A DNA stretch of 12,302 bases from CAWEZN01 sp964498015. Lineage in GTDB: Bacteria; Zixibacteria; MSB-5A5; GN15; PGXB01. The stretch is taken from positions 1-12,302 of the forward strand of contig CAZCFT010000078.1 in NCBI GenBank assembly GCA_964498015.1, given 5' to 3'. Below the pieces are notes generated by a model that worked only from the letters and a program-made list of their open reading frames with translations, was not told the DNA's origin and did no database searches. Made by a program: the position numbers and the translations under genes. Of this stretch, positions 1-6,020 are shown piece after piece; the stretch's first letter is position 1; the number at the start of each line of letters is the position of its first letter.

Positions 1-33
1 TTCTCTCCATTATCAAATGCTTCATATCCATCA

Positions 34-76
34 GAGGGTTTTTCAACAAGCCCTAAGGCCGAGATAGGACCTGCCG
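34..76. repeat. End motif of dispersed intergenic repeat, left copy
   Basis: Bases 39-54 (TTTTTCAACAAGCCCT) recur exactly at 1511-1526. The 15 bases at 34-48 (GAGGGTTTTTCAACA) are the exact reverse complement of 1347-1361. The 11-mer AGGACCTGCCG at 66-76 recurs at 1475-1485. The same motif family therefore flanks ispB on both sides. Positions 1-211 hold no convincing gene and no clear terminator for ispB; this repeat fragment is the only structure I can support there. The full extent of this copy is cut by the window edge. Confidence 0.6.
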
Positions 77-211
77 CAACGAAACTGAATTATGACACAG
101 CCTCCTTCGCGGGAATGAAGTTTTGGCATACTTTGATGTACATAAATGAAATATTCTCCAGCAACATAGATTTTTCAGCGGCTACTACGGACAAACATCA
201 GGGACACTGCG

Positions 212-1192
212 CTAACCGGCCCGGGAAATGGAATAATCAACCATGCCCCGAAGTGAAGCGTAATAACCTGATTTACTTAGCCCATCAACAGCGGCCAACC
301 CTTCCTGAGCAATCTCCGCGGCCCGCCGGTAGGCATAATCGATGCCGCCAGACTCAATTACATATTTCAGAATCTTCTGAAAGCCTTCTTTATTGATTCC
401 ATTTCCCAGAAGATCAAGTGTTTCGCGGCTTCTGCTTGTCTCCCCATGGCGAAGGGAATAAATTAATGGCAGAGTTACTTTGCCATTTACCACGTCATTA
501 CCCGGTTCTTTTCCAGTGGTTCTGACATCGCCGACAAAGTCAAGCAGATCATCCGCGATTTGAAAAGCGACGCCAATTTTTTCCCCAAAGGAAGCATAGC
601 GGTCCCTTATTTTGGCATTTTGCCCGGATAAGATCGGCCCGGCCGCACAGGAAACCGAAAACAGAGAGGCGGTCTTATCTGCGATAATTTTGAGATATTC
701 TTCTTCGGAGAGGTCAAAATTTGATGTTTCCTCTACCTGTCGCAACTCCCCAATTGAGACTCTTTCCGTTGCCCGCGAAATAGCGTCAACCAGCTCAATC
801 GAACCGGTCGCCACCATCACGCGAAAAGCCTTGGCGAAAAGATAATCCCCCATCAGGACCGAGATGAGATTGGTCCACTTAAAATTTACCGTCTCTATTC
901 CGCGCCGGATGTCAGCGTCGTCAACCACGTCATCATGGAGAAGCGTGGCCGTATGAATCAATTCGATGGCCAGAGAACCGTTGATAGTCTGATCGGTAAA
1001 ATGTTCCGCCGCCCGGGAGGAAAGGAAGAGAATGGCGGGACGGATATGTTTCCCGCGACCTCGCATAAGGTGCTCGGCGATGGAGGATATGAGAGGGGAA
1101 TCCCCGGTAAGAATCGATCCCAGTCGGGAGTCAAAAGCGGACATATCGCTTTCAACGGGCTTAAGAAGAGTCTTTAATTTGTCTTTTTCCAT
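212..1192 (-). CDS. ispB: Long-chain polyprenyl diphosphate synthase
   Basis: Trans-isoprenyl diphosphate synthase of 326 residues, a normal length for the family. It condenses isopentenyl diphosphate units on an allylic primer to make the side chain of a respiratory quinone. Visible motifs: GKHIRPA (residues 47-53, substrate-binding Lys and Arg), the first aspartate-rich motif DDVVDD (87-92) within IHTATLLHDDVVDDAD, and the second, DDLLD (214-218). The residues just before the first motif are small (T-A-T at 81-83) rather than aromatic, which in this family goes with long products (about C35-C50). The exact chain length cannot be read from sequence, so octaprenyl, heptaprenyl and solanesyl synthases are all possible. 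The start is set by an ATG about 50 bases downstream of a strong promoter. The gene stands alone, with repeats on both sides. Confidence 0.93.
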   Translation of the reverse strand: MEKDKLKTLLKPVESDMSAFDSRLGSILTGDSPLISSIAEHLMRGRGKHIRPAILFLSSRAAEHFTDQTINGSLAIELIHTATLLHDDVVDDADIRRGIETVNFKWTNLISVLMGDYLFAKAFRVMVATGSIELVDAISRATERVSIGELRQVEETSNFDLSEEEYLKIIADKTASLFSVSCAAGPILSGQNAKIRDRYASFGEKIGVAFQIADDLLDFVGDVRTTGKEPGNDVVNGKVTLPLIYSLRHGETSRSRETLDLLGNGINKEGFQKILKYVIESGGIDYAYRRAAEIAQEGLAAVDGLSKSGYYASLRGMVDYSISRAG

Positions 1193-1249
1193 CGCTCAAA
1201 AACATAAGCTCCGAACGGCTGTTTGCTCCATAACTCGGAGATTGGGATA

Positions 1250-1278
1250 ACTATATCCCTTTTGCAGGATGTTGTCAA
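1250..1278 (-). promoter_or_regulatory. Sigma-70-type promoter for ispB
   Basis: On the minus strand a perfect -35 TTGACA (1278 down to 1273) is followed by a 17-base spacer and -10 TATAGT (1255 down to 1250), five of six matches to TATAAT. Predicted transcription start is near 1243, giving a leader of about 50 nt before the ispB ATG at 1192. It is the best canonical promoter I can see in the window. Confidence 0.75.
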
Positions 1279-1289
1279 CCTAATTATCC

Positions 1290-1530
1290 CGTAGCTTAAG
1301 GGTGCGTTAAAAAGGCGCCACAAGAGCTATTGCCAGCCCTGGGGACTGTTGAAAAACCCTCATGTTGTATGAGAGGCGTCGAAACCACCCGTCAAAAGCC
1401 GGGTTTATCAACAAGGGTTTCGACCTGCTAAGTTGTTGCCGGGCGGCAGGTCACACCTGGGCATACGCCTCGGCAGGACCTGCCGTTCGCCGTCGGCGAA
1501 TTCATGGCCCTTTTTCAACAAGCCCTTAGC
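1290..1530. repeat. Structured intergenic repeat element (about 240 bp)
   Basis: Non-coding stretch between ispB and the permease gene, made of motifs recurring in the window and several hairpins. The right end (GCCCTTTTTCAACAAGCCCT, 1507-1526) has a degenerate inverted partner at the left, around 1294-1317 (CTTAAGG...GTTAAAAAGGC), and a second inverted match at 1347-1361. Internal palindromes: GTCGAAACC (1378-1386) with GGTTTCGAC (1416-1424); GGCAGG-A-CCTGCC (1472-1484); TTCGCCG-T-CGGCGAA (1486-1500). A 24-bp dispersed unit sits in the loop of the first hairpin. No transposase is present, so a MITE-like or other non-autonomous element is the best guess. The boundaries are approximate. Confidence 0.55.
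1388..1411 (+). repeat. 24-bp dispersed unit, copy 1
   Basis: Unit with core GTCAAAAGCCGGGTTTA. It is identical over 24 bases to the copy at 2055-2078. It lies in the loop of the hairpin 1378-1386/1416-1424. Removing exactly these 24 bases would leave a compact 9-bp stem with a 5-nt loop, as expected if the unit inserted into an existing hairpin. Confidence 0.65.
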
Positions 1531-1593
1531 ACGGAGAAATTACTTGCCTTTGTCGCCTTAGAAGTCAATATTAGGGCTCAAATTATTGAAGCA

Positions 1594-1617
1594 TTCGTCA
1601 AATGCCGGATTTATCAA
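1594..1617 (+). repeat. 24-bp dispersed unit, copy 2
   Basis: Variant copy with core GTCAAATGCCGGATTTA, same orientation as the others. It lies just upstream of the probable permease start at 1633. An open frame runs through it from 1504, but I regard that stretch as untranslated (see the permease entry). Confidence 0.6.
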
Positions 1618-1632
1618 GATGAAGATAGGATA

Positions 1633-2580
1633 ATGATTCATTTCCCCATAAGCGGCGTTGAAACTTACTGGTGGCTGCCATCTCTGGTTGCTTTTTTAAT
1701 TTCAAGCCTGACCTCAACCGGCGGAGTATCGGGCGGGGTATTGATACTTCCCTTTCAAGTGAGCGCCCTGGGATTCACTGGTCCGGCGGTGAGCCCAACC
1801 AATTTGCTATATAATTTTGTTGCCATCCCAAGCGGGGTCTATCGCTATTGTCGCGAAAAAAGGATGGTCTGGCCTTTGACCTGGACAATTATTGCTGGAA
1901 CTTTGCCGGGACTTTTTCTGGGGGCCATAATCAGAATCAAATATCTGCCTGAAGCCAGAGATTTCAAACTTTTCGCCGGATTGGCGCTTCTATACGTGGG
2001 AACAAGACTTCTGGTTGATGTGTTGAAAAAAATGCCGGCGAATTCCGTCAATAGCCCGTCAAAAGCCGGGTTTATCAACCGGATTTACCAAAATGGGAAG
2101 ATCGCAAATGTCGGCCAATTCCGTGTGATTCCGCTTGAATTTAGTCTAAAAAGAATCGGTTATGAATTTAATGGGATAGAATATTACGCTTCAACCTTCT
2201 GGCTTTTTATATTAAGCCTTATTGTGGGAGTAGTAGGCGGCGTTTATGGCATCGGCGGAGGGGCTATTATTGCCCCATTTTTGGTGACCATGTTTCGCCT
2301 GCCGGTACATTCGGTGGCTGGAGCGGCATTGATGGGGACATTTTTGTCATCATTCGCCGGAGTAATTATCTACGCGGTCATTTCTCCATTTTATTCCCAT
2401 ACCCAGCTGGCCATAACGCCTGATTGGTTTCTGGGGATTCTTTTTGGCATTGGCGGTATGGTCGGGATGTATCTCGGCGCCCGACTCCAGAGATACATGC
2501 CTGCACGGCTAATAAAAACCTTGTTGGCAGTCTGCATGCTGTCTATCGCTGTCAAGTATATAGCGGAGTTTTTCGCTTGA
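1633..2580 (+). CDS. TauE/SafE-family membrane permease
   Basis: Predicted multi-pass inner-membrane protein of the TauE/SafE (DUF81, sulfite exporter) family, 315 residues from the chosen start. It shows the two-fold repeat of the family: a first glycine-rich half (SSLTSTGGVSGGVLILPF, residues 24-41) and a second (GGVYGIGGGAIIAPF, 202-216). Relatives export or import small sulfur-containing or organic anions; the substrate here is unknown. The halves are joined by a hydrophilic loop (about 132-185), into which a 24-bp repeat has added residues 141-149. The frame is open back to an ATG at 1504, but those 43 codons are repeat sequence without membrane character, whereas ATG 1633 follows a weak purine-rich stretch (GAAGATAGG) and precedes the first hydrophobic segment. 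It converges on rluD, with 44 bp between the stop codons. Confidence 0.85.
   Translation: MIHFPISGVETYWWLPSLVAFLISSLTSTGGVSGGVLILPFQVSALGFTGPAVSPTNLLYNFVAIPSGVYRYCREKRMVWPLTWTIIAGTLPGLFLGAIIRIKYLPEARDFKLFAGLALLYVGTRLLVDVLKKMPANSVNSPSKAGFINRIYQNGKIANVGQFRVIPLEFSLKRIGYEFNGIEYYASTFWLFILSLIVGVVGGVYGIGGGAIIAPFLVTMFRLPVHSVAGAALMGTFLSSFAGVIIYAVISPFYSHTQLAITPDWFLGILFGIGGMVGMYLGARLQRYMPARLIKTLLAVCMLSIAVKYIAEFFA
2045..2091 (+). repeat. Nested 24-bp units inside the permease gene (copy 3)
   Basis: Bases 2055-2078 are a full unit identical to copy 1. The flanks, CCGTCAATAG (2045-2054) and CCGGATTTACCAA (2079-2091), are the two halves of another unit: joined, they match the copy at 2600-2623 almost base for base. 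One unit thus appears to have landed inside an older one. The inner copy is 24 bp, so the permease frame is kept and eight codons are gained. Confidence 0.65.
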
Positions 2581-2599
2581 AATGTCGCCGCGATGCTCA

Positions 2600-2623
2600 T
2601 CCGTCAAATGCCGGATTTACCAA
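2600..2623 (+). repeat. 24-bp dispersed unit, copy 4
   Basis: Copy with core GTCAAATGCCGGATTTA in the 44-bp gap between the convergent stop codons of the permease gene (2580) and rluD (2625). I see no stem followed by a T-tract here, so it is not an obvious terminator for either gene. Confidence 0.6.
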
Positions 2624-2624
2624 T

Positions 2625-3617
2625 TTAGCTGTCTTCTTTCCCTAAGAAATCTAATAGGGCCTTGAAATCATCGGGCAGGTCGGATGATAGCGCAATCTGC
2701 TTTCCCGATGCGGGGTGAATAAATTCAAGGCTCTTAGCATGGAGCGCCTGACGGGGCATAATTTCCAGCGCCGCCATTGCCAATTGCCTGTCTGTCGAAT
2801 AAATTCCCTTATGCCATTTCTGACGCCCGCCATAGTCGGCGTCGCCGAAAATGGGATGTCCCAGATGAGTGAAGTGAACCCTAATCTGGTGCGTGCGACC
2901 GGTATGGAGACGCACCTCGAGCAGATCATAGAGGTTATATCGATTGAGCAACCGATATTCGGTAATAGATTCTCTCCCCTTGAGTCTTGTAACTGTCATT
3001 TTTCTTCTGTCTTTCAGGGATCGCCCAATCGGAAGATTGATCGTTCCAGACTTTTCTTTCAAATGACCGCAAATTAGCGCAACATAAACCTTCTTGATCT
3101 TTCTCTCTTTCAAATCAGTTTGAAGTTTATGATGAATCTCGTCATTCTTGGCGATCATTATCAAGCCGCTGGTGTCTTTATCAAGGCGATGCACTATCCC
3201 CGGACGATCAAAGCCCGATAGTTTCGAGAGGTTTTTGGAATAATGCATCAACGCATTCACCAGCGTCCCTTTAGCATTTCCCGTTCCCGGATGAGTCACC
3301 ATACCGGCCGGCTTGTCAATTACAAGAAGATAGTCATCCTCATAGATTATTTTCAGCGGTATATTTTCCGGAAGAATATCTGACACCGGCAACGGGGGGA
3401 TTTTTATGACAACTATTTCACCGCCTTTAAGGATCAGATGATGCAAAGCCTTCCGTCCGTTGACAGTTATCAGCCCCATTTCAATTAATCTCTGAGCGCG
3501 CGTACGGGATAGATTTAAGTCCGGTCTATGGCCGATATATTGGTCAAGCCGTTGGGGGGCATTTTCGCCGGTATATTCAAACTCGATGACGCTGTAATTA
3601 TTTGCCGGTTCAATCAT
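2625..3617 (-). CDS. rluD: Large-subunit rRNA pseudouridine synthase, RluD type
   Basis: RluA-family pseudouridine synthase of 330 residues. An N-terminal S4-like RNA-binding region (about 22-75; QRLDQYIG, SRTRAQRLIEMGLITVNG) is followed by the catalytic domain. The signature HRLDKDTSGL (143-152) contains the catalytic aspartate D146. S4 domain plus length fit RluD, which isomerises uridines in 23S rRNA helix 69; RluC-type specificity cannot be excluded. The start ATG (3615-3617) overlaps the nth stop in an ATGA, implying translational coupling. It is the last gene of the leftward series and converges on the permease gene. Confidence 0.9.
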   Translation of the reverse strand: MIEPANNYSVIEFEYTGENAPQRLDQYIGHRPDLNLSRTRAQRLIEMGLITVNGRKALHHLILKGGEIVVIKIPPLPVSDILPENIPLKIIYEDDYLLVIDKPAGMVTHPGTGNAKGTLVNALMHYSKNLSKLSGFDRPGIVHRLDKDTSGLIMIAKNDEIHHKLQTDLKERKIKKVYVALICGHLKEKSGTINLPIGRSLKDRRKMTVTRLKGRESITEYRLLNRYNLYDLLEVRLHTGRTHQIRVHFTHLGHPIFGDADYGGRQKWHKGIYSTDRQLAMAALEIMPRQALHAKSLEFIHPASGKQIALSSDLPDDFKALLDFLGKEDS

Positions 3618-4318
3618 AGCATTGCAGACGGGCAGTATTTAGCGATAACACAATTTTTGCAGTCGGGCTTGCGCGCCTTGCAGACAGTGCGGCCGTGGAA
3701 TATCATAAGGTGTGAAAACATAATCCATTCCTTTTTGGGGATAATGCTCATCAAATCATTTTCGATTTTTAAGGCGTCTTCCTCTTCAGTAAATCCAAGC
3801 CTTTTCGAGAGCCGTGTGACATGGGTGTCCACCACGATTCCCTCAGTCTTACCGAAGGCTGTTCCGAGTACAACTGATGCCGTCTTTCGTCCGACGCCGG
3901 GGAATTTTATAAGCCCCTTCATGCTATCCGGCACGAGGCCGCCATATTGCTCCATTATTATTTTCGACGATTCCTGGATTGCTTTTGCTTTATTGTGGAA
4001 AAATCCGGTGGAGCGAATATCATTTTCGAGCTCGGAGATGCTGGAATCGGCAAAATCAGCGACCGTTCTATATTTGCAAAACAAGGCAGGGGTGATCGCA
4101 TTCACCCTATCGTCAGTACATTGTGCGGATAGGATAGTGGCGACCAAGAGCTGATGAGGCGTCTTGAAATCAAGCGAGCAACCGGCAGAGGGGCGCTGTT
4201 TTTTTAGGAGGGTGAGGATTTTATTTATAGCGGTGGCGTTTCGCGAGACGCCACTACAAGACCGGGCCTCGCCACGGCGACGGCGTTTAACGCCACTATG
4301 ACTTGCTTGGATTCCCAT
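3614..4318 (-). CDS. nth: Endonuclease III with REP-derived N-terminus
   Basis: Base-excision-repair DNA glycosylase/AP lyase acting on oxidised pyrimidines. Visible: the helix-hairpin-helix LIKFPGVGRKTA (136-147) with catalytic Lys145, the conserved Asp164 in VVDTHVTRL, and four iron-sulfur cysteines at 213, 220, 223 and 229 (C-x6-C-x2-C-x5-C). Similarity to known enzymes begins around residue 31 (INKILTLLKKQRP). Residues 7-29 are encoded by REP sequence (4233-4254 plus the half-palindrome 4282-4294), including a basic K-R-R-R-R run and CSGVSRNAT. No ATG, GTG or TTG in frame lies between the ATG at 4318 and the conserved body, so either this start is used or initiation occurs at a non-standard codon. 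The start overlaps the transposase stop by 23 bp. Confidence 0.9.
   Translation of the reverse strand: MGIQASHSGVKRRRRGEARSCSGVSRNATAINKILTLLKKQRPSAGCSLDFKTPHQLLVATILSAQCTDDRVNAITPALFCKYRTVADFADSSISELENDIRSTGFFHNKAKAIQESSKIIMEQYGGLVPDSMKGLIKFPGVGRKTASVVLGTAFGKTEGIVVDTHVTRLSKRLGFTEEEDALKIENDLMSIIPKKEWIMFSHLMIFHGRTVCKARKPDCKNCVIAKYCPSAML
4233..4254. repeat. REP palindrome A, in the 5' end of nth
   Basis: Near-perfect 22-bp palindrome (GTGGCGTTTCG / CGAGACGCCAC, one mismatched pair), followed by TACAAGA as in copy B. A degenerate relative, GGCGTTTAACGCC (4282-4294), lies between it and the transposase stop. Both are inside the translated nth frame. It marks the downstream border of the RAYT island. 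Confidence 0.8.
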
Positions 4319-4841
4319 TATCCAATTCCCATCTTAAAGGGTTGTTAATAATATAATCGCGAATATGATTTAACTCAAATTCGTCTCTAATGATATGCTC
4401 ATAGAAATTTCTCTGCCAAATAATCATACCGGGAGCATCGGATATTTCATTAATCTTTTTTGTACTGATAGTCTTAAATGCATCAATTAGACTGCCAAGT
4501 GATTTGCTTTTGCTGGGACGAATAGTGGCGTCTCGCGAGACGCCACTACAAGATAAAACTCCGCCGCCACCCGAAATCCCACTGCTATTATTCAGAATAT
4601 AGACAATGCCATGCAGATGATCCGGCATAATTAACCATTCATCCAGTTCGATATGATCATACTGTTCAGGAAGCCATTGCCAACGCCTGCCAATAATATG
4701 GCCAATCGGATTCAATTCTATCTGTCCATTCCTAATCTCACCAAACGCATCCCCTCTCTCGTGAGAGCATATGGTCACAAAATATGCACCGGGCCGAGAA
4801 TAATCAAATCCTTCCAGACGTATTGATTTCCTAATATGCAT
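4296..4841 (-). CDS. REP-associated tyrosine transposase (RAYT, Y1 family)
   Basis: IS200/IS605-like Y1 transposase of the TnpA-REP group, 181 residues. These HUH-type single-strand DNA endonucleases bind and cut REP hairpins and probably spread them. Visible: YFVTICSHERG (20-30), the metal-binding H-x-H in MPDHLHGIV (His75, His77), the likely nucleophile Tyr147 in NFYEHIIRDE, and the closing RDYIINNPLRW (161-171). All expected motifs are intact. Residues about 97-107 (CSGVSRDAT) are encoded by a REP palindrome lying inside the gene, in the variable loop between the HUH strand and GSLIDAFK. REPs lie on both sides (4233-4254 and 4873-4908). The ATG has only a weak GGAA upstream and lies a few bases from a possible extended -10, so translation may be nearly leaderless. 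It sits between prmC and nth and looks like an insertion into the operon. Confidence 0.9.
   Translation of the reverse strand: MHIRKSIRLEGFDYSRPGAYFVTICSHERGDAFGEIRNGQIELNPIGHIIGRRWQWLPEQYDHIELDEWLIMPDHLHGIVYILNNSSGISGGGGVLSCSGVSRDATIRPSKSKSLGSLIDAFKTISTKKINEISDAPGMIIWQRNFYEHIIRDEFELNHIRDYIINNPLRWELDNGNPSKS
4523..4548. repeat. REP palindrome B, inside the RAYT gene
   Basis: Perfect 26-bp palindrome with arm TAGTGGCGTCTCG and no loop, followed by CAAGA as in copy A. It lies wholly inside the transposase reading frame and is translated as about residues 98-107. The motif is the same as copies A and C, so this is the presumed substrate of the enzyme lying within its own gene. Confidence 0.85.
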
Positions 4842-4852
4842 GTTGCTATTCC

Positions 4853-4861
4853 ATTATATCA
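4853..4861 (-). promoter_or_regulatory. Possible extended -10 promoter for the RAYT gene
   Basis: The minus strand reads TGATATAAT, an extended -10 (TGN before a perfect TATAAT; hexamer at 4858 down to 4853). Seventeen bases upstream, within REP copy C, is ACTACA (4881 down to 4876), three of six matches to TTGACA. The start site would be near 4846, only about 5 nt from the ATG at 4841. Called from sequence only. Confidence 0.4.
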
Positions 4862-4872
4862 TGTCTAATAGA

Positions 4873-4908
4873 TTTTGTAGTGGCGTCTCGTGAGACGCCA
4901 CCACAAAA
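4873..4908. repeat. REP palindrome C, upstream of the RAYT gene
   Basis: Near-perfect 36-bp palindrome with arm TTTTGTAGTGGCGTCTCG and two mismatched pairs. It lies in the 95-bp gap between the prmC stop (4937) and the transposase start. As the longest copy it may show the true unit length. Transcribed from prmC it would form a strong hairpin with a T/A-rich foot and could reduce read-through. Confidence 0.8.
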
Positions 4909-4936
4909 CGAGAATTCTCTACAATTCGAAATCTCA

Positions 4937-5797
4937 CTATGTACTCAATACGACGACCCGGTCGATGTCGTTCAGGTCTTTCATTATCGAAATTGACCTG
5001 TACCGCATGTCCTTTTCGGAAATCTCCGCAATTTTCCCGGCTTGATTATATCCAATTTCGAACATCAGGCGACCATTTGGCTTCAGGTAATCAGGCGTCT
5101 TAGCAATTAGAGTTTTGATAAAATCAAGTCCTTCTTTCCCGGAGACTAATGAAATCTTGGGGTCGGCAAGAACCTCCGGAGGAAGGGATTGATATTCTTC
5201 TTCTGAGATATATGGCGGATTCGAGAGTACAATATCGAACTTCTTTCCCTGTTGCAGGTTGGAGAAAATATCGGACTTGATAAATTCTATTTGTTCTTTG
5301 ACACCGTACATATCAGCATTTTCCGAGGCAATCTTGATCGCCTCAGCCGAAATATCCAGCGCCGTAACTCTGGCCGATTTGATTTCGCATGCCATAGTGA
5401 CCGAGACTACGCCGGAACCGACTCCGACATCCAAAACCTCAGGAGAGCAAATATTTTCATTCTTGATATAACCTATGGCAAGGTCGCACAGAAGCTCTGT
5501 CTCGGGAGTGGGGACCATGACATCAGAGGTTAATCGAAACTTCCGGCCATAAAAGTAGGTCTCGCCAAGAATGTATTGCAGGGGGCGGCGGGTAGTACGT
5601 TGGTCTATTATCTGATCAAACCGGCTGAGACTATTTTCGTCAAGCAGTTTCTCGCCATATAAGTAGAGGTTTATTCTTTCGGTATCAAGAATAGCCGCGA
5701 GAATGATTTCAACTTCGGCGGAGGCAGAGTCGATTCCGGCCTTTTTCAGTTTCTCCGAGGCCTCTTTCATCAAGCGATGGAATTCTTTTTGATCCAT
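4937..5797 (-). CDS. prmC: Release factor glutamine methyltransferase PrmC (HemK)
   Basis: SAM-dependent methyltransferase that N5-methylates the glutamine of the GGQ motif in release factors, so its substrate RF1 is encoded upstream in the same gene series. It has 286 residues, full length for the family: an N-terminal helical release-factor-binding domain (about 1-80), the SAM-binding loop VLDVGVGSG (121-129), the acidic strand end ALDIS (146-150), and the catalytic NPPY (193-196). The usual PRPETE appears as PTPETE (96-101), with Thr in place of Arg. The ATG at 5797 is one base from the TGA of the small ORF upstream (TGAGATG), so translation may be coupled; there is no strong Shine-Dalgarno sequence of its own. 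Confidence 0.93.
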   Translation of the reverse strand: MDQKEFHRLMKEASEKLKKAGIDSASAEVEIILAAILDTERINLYLYGEKLLDENSLSRFDQIIDQRTTRRPLQYILGETYFYGRKFRLTSDVMVPTPETELLCDLAIGYIKNENICSPEVLDVGVGSGVVSVTMACEIKSARVTALDISAEAIKIASENADMYGVKEQIEFIKSDIFSNLQQGKKFDIVLSNPPYISEEEYQSLPPEVLADPKISLVSGKEGLDFIKTLIAKTPDYLKPNGRLMFEIGYNQAGKIAEISEKDMRYRSISIMKDLNDIDRVVVLST

Positions 5798-5798
5798 C

Positions 5799-6020
5799 TC
5801 ATAGGGGCGGCATCATGCAAAACCCTTTTTCCAGAAAAGGAGCAAGCTCGGGTCTGGTGGCACAGCCGGAGCGCGCATGACCGTGAAAATGATACACCCT
5901 CGGTTTTGGAGAGGACTCTGTTTTTGGCCCGAGAAGATTCTCCGCAAAAGAGAGATTATTTAGAATCAACGTTCCGCCAATGGCCAAGCTCGCAGACTTA
6001 ATAAAATCACGCCTCAGCAT
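5799..6020 (-). CDS. Short ORF with Tat signal; small protein or truncated gene
   Basis: 73 residues. The N-terminus is a clear twin-arginine signal: MLRRDFIKSASLAIGGTLIL, close to the RRxFLK consensus, with a hydrophobic core and a possible cleavage site after LSFA (about residue 26). The remaining ~45 residues (2 Cys, 3 His, Pro-rich end) match no family I recognise. Initiation looks genuine: the ATG overlaps the tldE stop (ATGCTGA) and a strong GGAGGAGGA lies about 9 bases upstream. The stop is one base before prmC. From about residue 45 the DNA becomes markedly GC-rich (about two-thirds GC at 5841-5885), unlike the rest of the operon. Two readings remain: a small exported protein, perhaps linked to TldD/TldE, or the 5' stump of a larger Tat-exported protein whose remainder was lost. 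I lean slightly to the second. Confidence 0.5.
   Translation of the reverse strand: MLRRDFIKSASLAIGGTLILNNLSFAENLLGPKTESSPKPRVYHFHGHARSGCATRPELAPFLEKGFCMMPPL

Noticed and set aside
115..396. Plus-strand open frame of 93 codons over the end of ispB
   Set aside because: Low-complexity translation, mostly antisense to ispB, with no ribosome-binding site.
1128..1147. Sixth copy of the 24-bp unit (GTCAAAAGCGGACATATC)
   Set aside because: Only the first nine bases match well, and the sequence encodes the ordinary N-terminal region of the polyprenyl synthase; likely chance.
1290..1530. Complete insertion sequence
   Set aside because: The inverted end motifs are imperfect and no transposase frame lies between them.
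1388..2623. Possible CRISPR array from four short repeats
   Set aside because: Spacing is irregular (about 200-500 bp), one copy is nested in another, and copies lie in coding sequence; no cas genes are present.
3528..4154. Long plus-strand open frame of 208 codons
   Set aside because: It lies antisense to nth and rluD, whose motifs are intact, and its translation has no recognisable domain or ribosome-binding site.
4296..4908. Autonomous IS200/IS605 transposon
   Set aside because: The transposase has RAYT-type motifs and REP palindromes rather than IS200/IS605 left and right ends or a TnpB gene, so a REP/RAYT unit fits better.
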